The notes beneath the pieces were generated by a model. It searched no databases. It had not been told where the DNA came from and saw only the letters and a list, made by a program, of their open reading frames with translations. A program made the translations under genes and the position numbers. DNA of 64,000 nucleotides from Hydrogenophaga sp. (lineage in GTDB: Bacteria; Pseudomonadota; Gammaproteobacteria; Burkholderiales; Burkholderiaceae_C), in NCBI GenBank assembly GCA_016741995.1, contig JACVCO010000020.1, forward strand, positions 1 to 64,000. The letters are read 5' to 3'. The stretch's first letter is position 1, and each line of letters opens with the position of its first letter. Shown piece by piece: positions 19,172 through 27,733 of this stretch.

Positions 19172-20208
19172 TCGTTCTCGACGGCATCCACCAGACCTAC
19201 CGCGGCTCGCAGGGCCCGGTGCACGCCTTGCGCGGCATCGATCTGCGGGTGCCGCGCGGCGAGGTCTTCGGCGTCATCGGCCGCAGCGGCGCGGGCAAGA
19301 GTTCGCTGGTGCGCACCATCAACCTGCTCAACCGGCCCACCCGGGGCCGCGTGGCGGTGGACGGGCGCGAGCTGACCACGCTGAACGCCCGTGGCCTGCG
19401 CGAGGCGCGCCGCGGCATCGGCATGATCTTCCAGCACTTCAACCTGCTGAGTTCGCGCACGGTCTACGACAACGTGGCCCTGCCGCTGGAGCTCGAAGGC
19501 CTGTCGAACAGCGCCATCCGCGCCCGCGTGCTGCCGCTGCTCGAACTCGTGGGCCTGGGCGCGCTCGCCGACCGCCACCCCGCGCAGATCAGCGGCGGGC
19601 AGAAGCAGCGCGTGGGCATCGCGCGCGCGCTGGCCAGCCGGCCGCAGGTGCTGCTCTCCGACGAAGCCACCTCGGCGCTCGACCCCGAAACCACGCGCGC
19701 CATCCTGGCGCTGCTGCAACAGATCAACCGCGAGCTCGGCCTCACCGTGGTGCTCATCACGCACCAGATGCAGGTCATCAAGCAGGTGGCGCACCGCGTG
19801 GCGGTGATGGAAGCGGGCGAGGTGGTCGAGCTGGGCGAGACCCTGCAGGTGTTCAGCCGCCCCGCGCACGACGTGACGCGCAGCCTGCTTGACGACGTGG
19901 TGCCGCGCGAGCTGCCGGCCAACGTGCTGGAGCGCGTGCGCGCGCTGCTCGGCCAGCCGGGCGGCAGCCCCGCCAGCCTGCTGCGCCTGGTGTACGCGGG
20001 CGCCGATGGCGACCAGCCGCTGCTCAGCGACCTGGTGCGCCGCTTCGGGCTCGACCTGAACATCGTGCACGGCCAGATCGACGAGGTGCAGGGGCTCCCG
20101 TTCGGCACGCTGGCCGTGCTGGCGCGCGGCGCACAGGAGCAGTTGCAAGCCGCCGTGGGCCACCTGCGCGGTGCCGGCGTGCAGGTGCAGGAGATTGCCC
20201 ATGCCTGA
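19168..20208 (+). CDS. metN: Methionine-type ABC transporter ATP-binding protein MetN
   Basis: The 346-residue ATPase starts at a GTG overlapping the Mop gene stop. Walker [10 protein letters not shown], signature [15 protein letters not shown] and Walker [17 protein letters not shown] are present, and the DEATSALDP form is typical of MetN. The C terminus carries the NIL regulatory domain (about residues 265-346), which in E. coli MetN binds methionine and shuts the transporter. Presence in a sulfonate operon suggests uptake of methionine or another organosulfur compound. Confidence 0.93.
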   Translation: MIVLDGIHQTYRGSQGPVHALRGIDLRVPRGEVFGVIGRSGAGKSSLVRTINLLNRPTRGRVAVDGRELTTLNARGLREARRGIGMIFQHFNLLSSRTVYDNVALPLELEGLSNSAIRARVLPLLELVGLGALADRHPAQISGGQKQRVGIARALASRPQVLLSDEATSALDPETTRAILALLQQINRELGLTVVLITHQMQVIKQVAHRVAVMEAGEVVELGETLQVFSRPAHDVTRSLLDDVVPRELPANVLERVRALLGQPGGSPASLLRLVYAGADGDQPLLSDLVRRFGLDLNIVHGQIDEVQGLPFGTLAVLARGAQEQLQAAVGHLRGAGVQVQEIAHA

Positions 20209-20890
20209 GCAACTCCTTTCGCAACTCGACGCCTGGTTCCCCGCCCCGCTGCGCGAGCTTTTCCTGACCTCGCTCTGGGAGACGGCCATCATGGTCGGCA
20301 TCTCCGGCGCGGTGGGCGCGCTCATCGGCATCCCGCTCGGCGTGCTGCTGCGCCTCACCGACCACGGCGGCGTGCTGCAGAACCTGGCCTTCAACCGCAC
20401 GGTGGGCGGGGTGGTGAACGCGGTGCGTTCCACGCCCTTCATCATCCTGCTGGTCGCGATCATCCCGTTCACGCGCTTCATCACCGGCTCGTCGATCGGC
20501 ACCGCCGCGGCCGTGGTGCCCCTCACGATCGCGGCAGCGCCCTTCATCGCGCGCCTGGTGGAGGCCTCGCTGCGCGAGGTGGACGCCGGCCTGATCGAGG
20601 CCGCGCAGGCCATGGGCGCCACCACGCCGCAGATCGTCTTCAAGGTGCTGCTGCCCGAGGCCGTGCCCGGCATCGTGGCCGGCCTGACCATCACCCTCGT
20701 GAGCCTCACGGGCTACTCCGCCATGGCCGGCGCCATCGGCGGTGGCGGCCTGGGCGACCTGGGCATCCGCTACGGCTACCAGCGCTTCCTGCCCGAGGTG
20801 ATGGTCGCCGTCGTGCTCATCCTCATCGTTTTCGTGCAAGCGGTGCAGAGCGCGGGCGACGCGCTGGTGCGCCGCCTGAACCACCGCTGA
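20201..20890 (+). CDS. metI: Methionine-type ABC transporter permease MetI
   Basis: This 229-residue permease has about five membrane helices, the usual MetI size, with the EAA loop [24 protein letters not shown] and [26 protein letters not shown], a strong MetI signature. ATG 20201 overlaps metN by 8 bases. It forms the membrane dimer that MetN drives and MetQ feeds. Confidence 0.95.
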   Translation: MPEQLLSQLDAWFPAPLRELFLTSLWETAIMVGISGAVGALIGIPLGVLLRLTDHGGVLQNLAFNRTVGGVVNAVRSTPFIILLVAIIPFTRFITGSSIGTAAAVVPLTIAAAPFIARLVEASLREVDAGLIEAAQAMGATTPQIVFKVLLPEAVPGIVAGLTITLVSLTGYSAMAGAIGGGGLGDLGIRYGYQRFLPEVMVAVVLILIVFVQAVQSAGDALVRRLNHR

Positions 20891-20920
20891 TCTCTCTTCA
20901 CATCCAACCAAGGACCCACC

Positions 20921-21721
20921 ATGCTCAACAAACGGCAACTGCTCAAGACCACCCTCACCGCGGCCATCGCCGCCACCCTGGCCACCGGCGCGCTCGCGCA
21001 GGACAAGCCGCTCAAGATCGGCGTCACCGCCGGCCCGCACGCGCAGATATTCGAGCAGGTGAAGAAGATCGCCGAGAAGGACGGCCTGAAGATCCAGATC
21101 ATCGAGTTCAGCGACTACGTGCAGCCCAACGCCGCGCTCGCCGCGGGCGACCTGGACGCCAACAGCTACCAGCACAAGCCCTACCTGGACAACCAGATCA
21201 AGGACCGCGGCTACAAATTCACCGCGGTGGGCTACACGGTCAACTTCCCGATCGGCATCTACAGCAAGAAGGTCAAGAGCCTGAAAGACCTGCCCGAGGG
21301 CGGCAAGGTCGGCATCCCGAACGACCCCACCAACGGTGGCCGCGTGCTGCTGGTGCTGCAGGACCAGGGCCTCATCAAGCTCAAGCCCGACGCCGGCCTG
21401 CGCGCCACACCACTGGACGTGGTGAGCAACCCGAAGAAGCTGCGCTTCGTGGAGCTCGACGCCGCGCAACTGCCGCGCTCGCTGGATGACCTCGACGCCT
21501 CGGCCATCAACACCAACTACGCGCTCTCCGCCGGCCTGAACCCGGGCAAGGATGCGATCGCGCAGGAAAGCGCCAAGAGCCCCTACGTGAACCTGATCGC
21601 CGTGCGCGACGCCGACAAGGACAAGCCCTGGGTCGCCAAGCTGGTGAAGGCCTACCAGTCGGCCGAGGTCAAACAGTTCATCCAGACCGAGTTCAAGGGC
21701 TCGGTGCTGGCCGGCTTCTGA
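20921..21721 (+). CDS. metQ: Methionine-type binding protein MetQ (NlpA family)
   Basis: The 266-residue NlpA-family binding protein starts MLNKRQLLKTTLTAAIAATLATGALAQ, an ordinary signal peptide: there is no lipobox cysteine, unlike E. coli MetQ, so it should be a free periplasmic protein. Family blocks GVTAGPHAQIFEQVKKIAEK, LDANSYQHKPYLDNQIKD, VGIPNDPTNGGRVLLVLQDQ and INTNYALSAGLNP are all clear. It is the third gene of the met cassette in the sulfur operon. Confidence 0.93.
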   Translation: MLNKRQLLKTTLTAAIAATLATGALAQDKPLKIGVTAGPHAQIFEQVKKIAEKDGLKIQIIEFSDYVQPNAALAAGDLDANSYQHKPYLDNQIKDRGYKFTAVGYTVNFPIGIYSKKVKSLKDLPEGGKVGIPNDPTNGGRVLLVLQDQGLIKLKPDAGLRATPLDVVSNPKKLRFVELDAAQLPRSLDDLDASAINTNYALSAGLNPGKDAIAQESAKSPYVNLIAVRDADKDKPWVAKLVKAYQSAEVKQFIQTEFKGSVLAGF

Positions 21722-21740
21722 GACGACGCAAGGCCCCACG

Positions 21741-22034
21741 ATGAAAAACGCACTCCTTCTCGCGGCCTTGGTGTGCGGCACCGCCCAGGCCCAGACCGCC
21801 GACCTGCAGGCCCGCGCCTGGGCCGCGTCCTGCGCGGCCTGCCACGGCACGGGCGGCGCGAGCAACAGCGCCATCCCGGCCATCAACGGGCAGGACAAGC
21901 AGGTGTTGCTGACCAAGCTGCTCGCCTACAAGCGCGACCAGTTGCCCGCCACCGTGATGCACCAGCACGCCAAGGGCTACAGCGACGCCGAGCTCGAGCG
22001 CCTGGCCGACCACTTCTCGCGCCAACCGAAATAA
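21741..22034 (+). CDS. Class I cytochrome c, likely partner of the sulfide dehydrogenase flavoprotein
   Basis: The 97-residue precursor has a signal peptide (to about residue 18) and one haem site C31-A-A-C34-H35 with a probable methionine ligand near M74 (PATVMHQHAKGY). It is in the cytochrome c553/SoxE size class. It lies 19 bases before a FccB-type flavoprotein, the arrangement of flavocytochrome c sulfide dehydrogenase, so it probably accepts electrons from sulfide oxidation in the periplasm. Only one haem is present, as in single-haem FccA/SoxE. Confidence 0.85.
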   Translation: MKNALLLAALVCGTAQAQTADLQARAWAASCAACHGTGGASNSAIPAINGQDKQVLLTKLLAYKRDQLPATVMHQHAKGYSDAELERLADHFSRQPK

Positions 22035-22053
22035 GCGACCGGAGACGAACCCC

Positions 22054-23325
22054 ATGACCCAGCTTCAACGCAGAACCCTGCTCGCCTTCGGTGCCGGCGC
22101 CGCGGCCCTGGCCCTGCCCGGCTGCGCCTCGCTGTCGCAACCCAAGGCGCGCGTCGTCGTCATCGGCGGCGGCTTCGGTGGCGCCACCGCGGCCAAGTAC
22201 ATCCGCTTGTGGGCGCCCGAGATCGAGGTCGTGCTTGTGGAGCGCGAGGCGGCCTTCGTCTCCTGCCCGCTGAGCAACCTGGTGCTCGCGGGCCACGAAC
22301 AGATCGGCAACCTCACCACCGGCTACGACACGCTGCAGAAGAAGCACGGCGTGCGCGTGGTGCGCGACGAGGCCGTGGCCATCGACGCCGGCCGGAAGAC
22401 CGTGCGCCTGGCGCGTGGCGACACGCTCACCTACGACCGCCTGATCGTTTCGCCCGGCATCGATTTCCAGTACGACCAGGTGCCCGGCCTGCAAAGCGCC
22501 GACGCGCAGGCGCGCGTGCTGCACGCCTGGAAGGCCGGCCCGCAGACGGTGGCCCTGCGCCGCCAGCTCGAGGCCCTGCCCGACGGCGGCGTGTACGCGC
22601 TGCACATCCCCAAGGCACCGTACCGCTGCCCGCCCGGCCCCTACGAGCGCGCTGCGCTGGTGGCCAGCTACTTCAAGCAGCACAAGCCGCGCTCCAAGGT
22701 GCTCGTGCTCGACGCCAACCCGGACATCGTTTCCAAGAAGGGCCTGTTCCTGAAGGCCTGGAGCGAGCTGTACCCGGGCCTGGTCGAGTACAGGCCCAAC
22801 AGCGAGGTGGTGCGCGTGGACGCCGCCACCCACACCATCGAACTGCAGTTCGAAACGGTGCGCGCGGGCGTGCTCAACGTGGTGCCGCCGCAGCAGGCCG
22901 GCCGCATCGCGCAGACCGCGGGCCTGATCACGGCCAACAACAAGTGGTGCGGCGTGAACTTCCAGACCTTCGAGTCCACCGTCGCGCCGGGCATCCATGT
23001 GCTGGGCGACGCCACGCTGTCGGCGCCGGGCATGCCGAAGTCGGGCTTCATGGCCAACAACCACGGCAAGGTCGCGGCCGACGCGGTGATCGCGCTGATC
23101 CAGGGCCGCCCGGTGAATCCGGACCCGATCATCGCCAACACCTGCTACAGCTTCGTCAGCAACACCGACGTGGTGCACGTGGCCTCGGTGCACAAGTGGA
23201 ACGCCGACCAGAAAACGCTGGTGCCGGTGGCGGGTTCGGGCGGCCTGTCGGCGCAGGCGAACGCGCTCGAAGGCAGCTACGCGCGCTCGTGGGCGCGCAA
23301 CATCTGGGCCGACGCCCTGCTCTGA
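22054..23325 (+). CDS. fccB: Flavocytochrome c sulfide dehydrogenase flavoprotein subunit (FccB/SoxF type)
   Basis: This 423-residue FAD protein has a twin-arginine-like signal (QRRTLLAFGAGAAALALPGC), a dinucleotide fold VVVIGGGFGGATAAKYIRLW and two redox cysteines in FVSCPLSNLVLAGHE and YRCPPGPYERAAL. The C-terminal SxFMANNHGKVAADAV segment is typical. The enzyme oxidises sulfide to sulfur and passes electrons to the cytochrome c encoded just upstream. Finding it at the end of a sulfonate-assimilation operon is unusual; a role in removing sulfide or polysulfide is inferred. Confidence 0.9.
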   Translation: MTQLQRRTLLAFGAGAAALALPGCASLSQPKARVVVIGGGFGGATAAKYIRLWAPEIEVVLVEREAAFVSCPLSNLVLAGHEQIGNLTTGYDTLQKKHGVRVVRDEAVAIDAGRKTVRLARGDTLTYDRLIVSPGIDFQYDQVPGLQSADAQARVLHAWKAGPQTVALRRQLEALPDGGVYALHIPKAPYRCPPGPYERAALVASYFKQHKPRSKVLVLDANPDIVSKKGLFLKAWSELYPGLVEYRPNSEVVRVDAATHTIELQFETVRAGVLNVVPPQQAGRIAQTAGLITANNKWCGVNFQTFESTVAPGIHVLGDATLSAPGMPKSGFMANNHGKVAADAVIALIQGRPVNPDPIIANTCYSFVSNTDVVHVASVHKWNADQKTLVPVAGSGGLSAQANALEGSYARSWARNIWADALL

Positions 23326-23329
23326 TCCG

Positions 23330-24274
23330 ATGAACTTCCAGCAACTGCGTTCGGTGCGCGAGGCGGTGCGCTGCGGCTTCAACCTCACCGAGGTCGCCGC
23401 GATGCTCTACACATCGCAGCCCGGCGTGAGCCGCCAGATCCGCGAGCTCGAAGACGAACTGGGCCTGACGATCTTCGCGCGCTCGGGCAAGCGGCTCACC
23501 GGCCTCACCGAGCCCGGGCGCGTGCTGGTGCCCATCGTCGAGCGCCTGTTGCAGGAGGCCGAGAACCTGCGCGTGGCGGGCCGCGAGTTCGTGGACCAGT
23601 TCGAGGGCACGCTCTCGATCGCGGCCACGCACTCGCAGGCGCGCTACGCGCTGCCGCACGCGGTGCGCGACTTCCGCCAGCTCTACCCGCAGGTCACGCT
23701 GAACCTGCACCAGGGCTCGCCCAAGCAGGTGGCCGAGATGCTGCTGCACGGCGAGGCCGACATCGGCATCGCCACCGAGGCGCTGGCCGGCTACGCGCAA
23801 CTGGTGACACTGCCCTGCTACCGCTGGACGCACAGCATCGTGGTGCCACACGGCCACCCGCTGCTGGCCGGCGGGCCGCCGAGCCTGGAGCGGCTGGCGG
23901 CGTTTCCCATCATCACCTACGACCGCGGCTACACCGGCCGCTCGCACATCGACGACGCCTTCGCGCGCGCCGGTGCACGGCCCAATGTGGTGATCACCGC
24001 GATGGACGCGGACGTCATCAAGACCTACGTCGAACTGGGCATGGGCGTGGGCATCGTGGCTTCGATCGCGGTGGACGCCGAGCGCGACCGGCAGCTGCAG
24101 GCGATCGACGCGCGCCACCTGTTCGAGATCAACGTGACGCGGCTCGCCGTGCGCCGCGGCAGCTACCTGCGCGGCTACGCGTTCTCCTTCATCGAGAACT
24201 TCGCGCCCAGCCTGACGCGGCAACTGGTAGAGGACGCGCTGGCGCAGGACGCGGTGGCCGAACTACCGGCCTGA
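23330..24274 (+). CDS. CysB-type LysR regulator
   Basis: The 314-residue protein begins MNFQQLRSVREAVRCGFNLTEVAAMLYTSQPGVSRQIRELE, the hallmark of the CysB/Cbl/SsuR group. The effector domain contains ATHSQARYALPHAV and GMGVGIVASIAV, regions that bind acetylserine or sulfate-type ligands in this group. It is the last gene of the sulfur operon, 4 bases after fccB. It is the best candidate to control the TCGTT promoters listed here, either as CysB itself or as an SsuR/Cbl-like sulfonate regulator. Confidence 0.92.
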   Translation: MNFQQLRSVREAVRCGFNLTEVAAMLYTSQPGVSRQIRELEDELGLTIFARSGKRLTGLTEPGRVLVPIVERLLQEAENLRVAGREFVDQFEGTLSIAATHSQARYALPHAVRDFRQLYPQVTLNLHQGSPKQVAEMLLHGEADIGIATEALAGYAQLVTLPCYRWTHSIVVPHGHPLLAGGPPSLERLAAFPIITYDRGYTGRSHIDDAFARAGARPNVVITAMDADVIKTYVELGMGVGIVASIAVDAERDRQLQAIDARHLFEINVTRLAVRRGSYLRGYAFSFIENFAPSLTRQLVEDALAQDAVAELPA

Positions 24275-24289
24275 GGCCGCGCCACCCCG

Positions 24290-25204
24290 CTACCAGTTGC
24301 CGTGCCGGCCCTTGCGATGGGGCGCGAAGACAGCCAGCAGGTGGTCGACCAGGGCGCGCGTCTTGGCCGAAAGCAGGGCCCCGGTGGGAAAGCAGATGTG
24401 GATGTCGGCCGGCGGCAGCGTCCATTCCGGCAACACCTCCACCAGCCGGCCGTCGCGCAGCATGGGCGCCACGTCCCAGAGCGAACGCACCATCAGGCCG
24501 TGCCCGTCCAGCGCCCAGTGCAGCACGGCTTCGCCGTCGTTGCTGCTCAAGGGGCCCTGGACCTTGACGGTTTCCCGCCGCGCGCCCAGCTGCAGGTGCC
24601 AGGTGCCGAAAGCCTCGTCGCCCTCGCGGATGAACAGACAGCGGTGCTTCCCCAGTTCCGCGGGTGAGCGCGGCGTGCCCATGGCCGCCAGGTACGACGG
24701 CGTGGCGCACAGGATGCGCTGGTTGTGGGCCAGCACACGCGCCGAATAGCGCGCGTCGGGAAGGTCACCGAAACGCACGGTGGCGTCCAGCCCGTGTTCG
24801 GTCAGGTTGAAGGGCTTGTCCTGCAAGCTCAGCTGCACCTCGATCTCGGGGTGGGCGCGCGCGAAGCCGGACAGCGCCGGTGCGATGTAGCGGCGACCGA
24901 AGCCCAGGGTGGCGCCGATCTTCAGCAGCCCGCGAGGCGTGTCCTTGCCGCTGGACACGCGCGCTTCGAGTTCCTCGATGTCGCGCAGCACCCGGGCGCC
25001 TTGCGAGAGGTAGAGATCGCCCTCGGGCGTGAGGCTCATGCGGCGCGTGGTCCGCTGCAGCAGGCGCACACCCAGGCGGCGTTCCAGCGCCGCGAGCCGC
25101 TTGCTGACGGCGGGCGCCGTCACCCCCAATTCCTGCGCCGCCGCGGCCAGGCTGCCGTGGCGGATCAGCAAGGCGAAAAAGGAAAGGTCGGAGAACACAT
25201 CCAT
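24290..25204 (-). CDS. LysR-family regulator (divergent to Bug/LeuCD-like operon)
   Basis: The 304-residue LysR protein has an HTH at SLAAAAQELGVTAPAVSKRLAALERRLGVRLL and an effector domain with GHGLMVRSLWDVAPMLRDG, close to the DmlR/TtuA-like group. ATG 25204 fits the conserved start MDVFSDLSFFALLIRHGS; the frame is open further upstream through the AT-rich promoter. It ends tail-to-tail with the CysB-type gene. It most likely responds to the dicarboxylate handled by the neighbouring Bug and LeuCD-like proteins. Confidence 0.88.
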   Translation of the reverse strand: MDVFSDLSFFALLIRHGSLAAAAQELGVTAPAVSKRLAALERRLGVRLLQRTTRRMSLTPEGDLYLSQGARVLRDIEELEARVSSGKDTPRGLLKIGATLGFGRRYIAPALSGFARAHPEIEVQLSLQDKPFNLTEHGLDATVRFGDLPDARYSARVLAHNQRILCATPSYLAAMGTPRSPAELGKHRCLFIREGDEAFGTWHLQLGARRETVKVQGPLSSNDGEAVLHWALDGHGLMVRSLWDVAPMLRDGRLVEVLPEWTLPPADIHICFPTGALLSAKTRALVDHLLAVFAPHRKGRHGNW

Positions 25205-25316
25205 GGCAGACCTTAATTGATAAATATAAGGAACGAAAAATTTAATCTGAGCGACTTTGTCGTTGTTTATCTCATAAGTAGCATCGCCCGTTCCCCCACA
25301 CCAACAGGAGACAACG
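25205..25316. promoter_or_regulatory. AT-rich divergent control region
   Basis: This 112-base gap is far more AT-rich than its surroundings. It contains ATAAGGAACGAA at 25226-25237, the exact reverse complement of the sequence at 10757-10768 in the sbp promoter. A plausible promoter toward the Bug gene is TTGTCG (25257-25262), 16 bases, TAGCAT (25279-25284). GATAAA near 25220 and TTTATC near 25266-25271 form a widely spaced dyad. AGGAG precedes the Bug ATG. Confidence 0.45.
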
Positions 25317-26285
25317 ATGAACCGTCGCATTCCCATGGTCGCCGTGCTGGCCAGCTGCCTGGCCCTGGCTTTGCCGGCCGCCGCGCAGAACTTTCCCGAC
25401 CGTCCTGTGCGCCTGGTCGTGCCCTACGCGCCCGGTGGCAGCGCCGACATCACGGCACGCATCGTCTCGGAAGAGTGGGGCAAGGCGCTGGGCCAGTCCA
25501 TCGTGGTCGAGAACCGCGCCGGCGCGGGCGGCAACATCGGCGTCGACTCGGTCGCCAAGTCGCGGGCCGACGGCTACACCATCGGCCTGCAGACGGTGTC
25601 GTTGGCCATCAACCCGGGGCTATTTCCCCGCATGCCCTACGACACGCTGAAGGACCTGGAGCCCATCGGCATGGTCGCGAGTTCGCAGCACGTGCTGGTG
25701 GTCAACCCCGGCCTGGCGGCCGCCAACGTCAAGGAACTGGTGGCCCTGGCCAAAGCCCAGCCCGGCAAGCTGAACTACGGTTCGGCGGGCAACGGCAGCA
25801 CCTTTCACATGTCGGCCGAGCTGTTCAAGGCGGTCGCCGGCGCGGACATCGCGCACATCCCCTACCGTGGCGGCGGTCCGGCCCTCAACGACACCATCGC
25901 CGGCATGGTGAACATGAGCTTCCCGGTGCTGTCGGCCGCGCAGGGTTTCGTCAGCTCGGGCCGCCTGCGCGCCCTGGGCGTGACCGGGCCGACGCGCTCG
26001 CCGCTGATGCCCGATGTGCCCACCATCGCCGAAGCCGGCCTGCCCGACTACAACTTCGAGACCTGGTTCATGGTGTTCGCGCCGGCAGGCACGCCCAAGG
26101 CCGCCATCGACAAGCTCAACGCCGCGCTCAACCAGGCGTTGAACACACCCGCGCTCAAGGAGCGCATGGTGCGCGATGGCTTCGACCCCATCCCCTCGAC
26201 GCCGGCCCAGGCCCGGGACCGCCTGGTCAAGGAAATGCCGATGTGGGCCAAGCTCATCAAGGACCGCGGCATCACCGCCGAATAA
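25317..26285 (+). CDS. Bug/TctC-family periplasmic solute-binding protein
   Basis: The 322-residue tripartite-tricarboxylate-type receptor has a signal peptide ending AAAQN. It carries the family blocks PDRPVRLVVPYAPGGSADITAR, VENRAGAGGNIGVDSVAKS, YGSAGNGSTFHMSAELFK and HIPYRGGGPALNDTIAG. Bug proteins bind carboxylates or amides, and their number is greatly expanded in Burkholderiales. Most lack adjacent TctA/TctB membrane genes, as here. It leads an operon with a LeuC/LeuD-like hydratase, suggesting a C4-C6 di- or tricarboxylate ligand. Confidence 0.93.
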   Translation: MNRRIPMVAVLASCLALALPAAAQNFPDRPVRLVVPYAPGGSADITARIVSEEWGKALGQSIVVENRAGAGGNIGVDSVAKSRADGYTIGLQTVSLAINPGLFPRMPYDTLKDLEPIGMVASSQHVLVVNPGLAAANVKELVALAKAQPGKLNYGSAGNGSTFHMSAELFKAVAGADIAHIPYRGGGPALNDTIAGMVNMSFPVLSAAQGFVSSGRLRALGVTGPTRSPLMPDVPTIAEAGLPDYNFETWFMVFAPAGTPKAAIDKLNAALNQALNTPALKERMVRDGFDPIPSTPAQARDRLVKEMPMWAKLIKDRGITAE

Positions 26286-26314
26286 GCCCGTTCGTCACCC
26301 CCCGGGACCGCACC

Positions 26315-27733
26315 GTGAGCGCACAAAGCCTCTATCGAAAGCTGGTGGACAGCCACACCGTCAGCGTCATCGACGACAGCAATCTGCTGTTGTTCTGTGA
26401 CCTGCACCTGATGAACGAGTACACCAGCCCACAGGCCTTCGCCGGCCTGCACGAGAAAGGACGGACGGTGCCGTACCCGGGGCAGAACGTGGCGGTGGTG
26501 AGCCACATCATCCCCACCCACGCGGAGGCGGTGCGCAGCATCCGCGACCCGGCATCGGCGCTGCAGGCCTCGAACCTCAAGCGCAATTGCACGCGGCACG
26601 GCATCCCGCTGTTCGACACCAACGACGCCCTCCAGGGCATCGAGCACGTGGTCTCGCCCGAGCACGGGATGATCCGACCGGGCATGGTGGTGATCTGCGG
26701 CGACAGCCACACCACCACCTACGGCGCGCTGGGCGCGCTGGGCTTCGGCATCGGCACCAGCGAGGTCGAGCACGTGCTGGCCACCCAGACCCTGGTCTAC
26801 CGGCTGGCGCGCGACATGCGCATCCACGTGCAGGGCGCGCTGCCGCCGGGTGCCACCGCCAAGGACCTGGTGCTGATGGTCATTGGTCGCATCGGTGCGC
26901 AGGGCGCGCGCGGTTACGTGGTCGAGCTCTGCGGGCCGGCCATCGACGCGTTGTCGATCGAGGCGCGCTTCACGCTGTGCAACATGATGGTCGAGGCCGG
27001 TGCCCGGGGCGCCCTGATCGCGCCCGACGACAAAGCCGTCGACTACGTGCTGCAGCGCGCGCCCGACATCCGGGGGGAGCTGTGCGAGCAGGCGCTCGCC
27101 CACTGGAAGACGCTGCGCAGCGACGCCGACGCGGTGTTCGAGATCGAGCACCACTTCGACGCCAGCGAGGCCGTGCCCCACGTGACCTGGGGCACCAGCC
27201 CCGACCAGGTGGTGCCTGTCACCGGCCACATCCCACGGCTGGACGAACTGGTCGACCCCGGCTCGCGGCAAAGCGCCGAACAGGCCCTGCGCTACACGGG
27301 CCTGGCGCCCGGCGCCAGCCTGCTGGGCGTGCCCGTCCAGCACGTGTTCATCGGCTCCTGCACCAACGGCCGCATCGAGGACCTGCGCGCGGTGGCCGAG
27401 GTGGTGCGCGGCCGCCACGTGGCGCCGGGCGTGCGGGCCATGGTGGTGCCGGGCTCGGGGGCGGTGCAGGCCCAGGCCGAAGCCGAAGGCGTGGCCAAGG
27501 CCCTGATCGCCGCAGGCTTCGAATGGCGCAAGCCCGGCTGTTCCATGTGCCTGGCCATGAACGACGACGTCTTGGCCGAGGGCGTGCGCTGCGCTTCGAC
27601 CACCAACCGCAACTTCGAAGGCCGCCAGGGCCGGGGTGCCATCACCCACCTCATGAGCCCGGCCATGGCCGCCGCCGCCGCGGTGACGGGCGTGATCAGC
27701 GACGTGCGAACCCTCGGAGTGCCCCATGGCTGA
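26315..27733 (+). CDS. leuC: Aconitase-family hydratase large subunit (LeuC-like)
   Basis: The 472-residue protein matches the isopropylmalate isomerase large subunit. The iron-sulfur cysteines are present: C349 in IGSCTNGRIEDL, C409 and C412 in PGCSMCLAMN. Other blocks are PEHGMIRPGMVVICGDSHTTTYGALGAL and STTNRNFEGRQGRGAITHLMSP. The start is GTG 26315, at the conserved LYRKLVDSHTV. There is no leuA or leuB beside it and it follows a Bug protein, so a catabolic relative such as citraconate or dimethylmaleate hydratase is a serious alternative to leucine biosynthesis. Confidence 0.85.
   Translation: MSAQSLYRKLVDSHTVSVIDDSNLLLFCDLHLMNEYTSPQAFAGLHEKGRTVPYPGQNVAVVSHIIPTHAEAVRSIRDPASALQASNLKRNCTRHGIPLFDTNDALQGIEHVVSPEHGMIRPGMVVICGDSHTTTYGALGALGFGIGTSEVEHVLATQTLVYRLARDMRIHVQGALPPGATAKDLVLMVIGRIGAQGARGYVVELCGPAIDALSIEARFTLCNMMVEAGARGALIAPDDKAVDYVLQRAPDIRGELCEQALAHWKTLRSDADAVFEIEHHFDASEAVPHVTWGTSPDQVVPVTGHIPRLDELVDPGSRQSAEQALRYTGLAPGASLLGVPVQHVFIGSCTNGRIEDLRAVAEVVRGRHVAPGVRAMVVPGSGAVQAQAEAEGVAKALIAAGFEWRKPGCSMCLAMNDDVLAEGVRCASTTNRNFEGRQGRGAITHLMSPAMAAAAAVTGVISDVRTLGVPHG

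Noticed and set aside
25257..25284. The Bug gene promoter as an eighth member of the TCGTT-N21 set
   Set aside because: TCGTT at 25260-25264 is only 14 nt from TAGCAT, so the fixed 21-nt spacing is not met.
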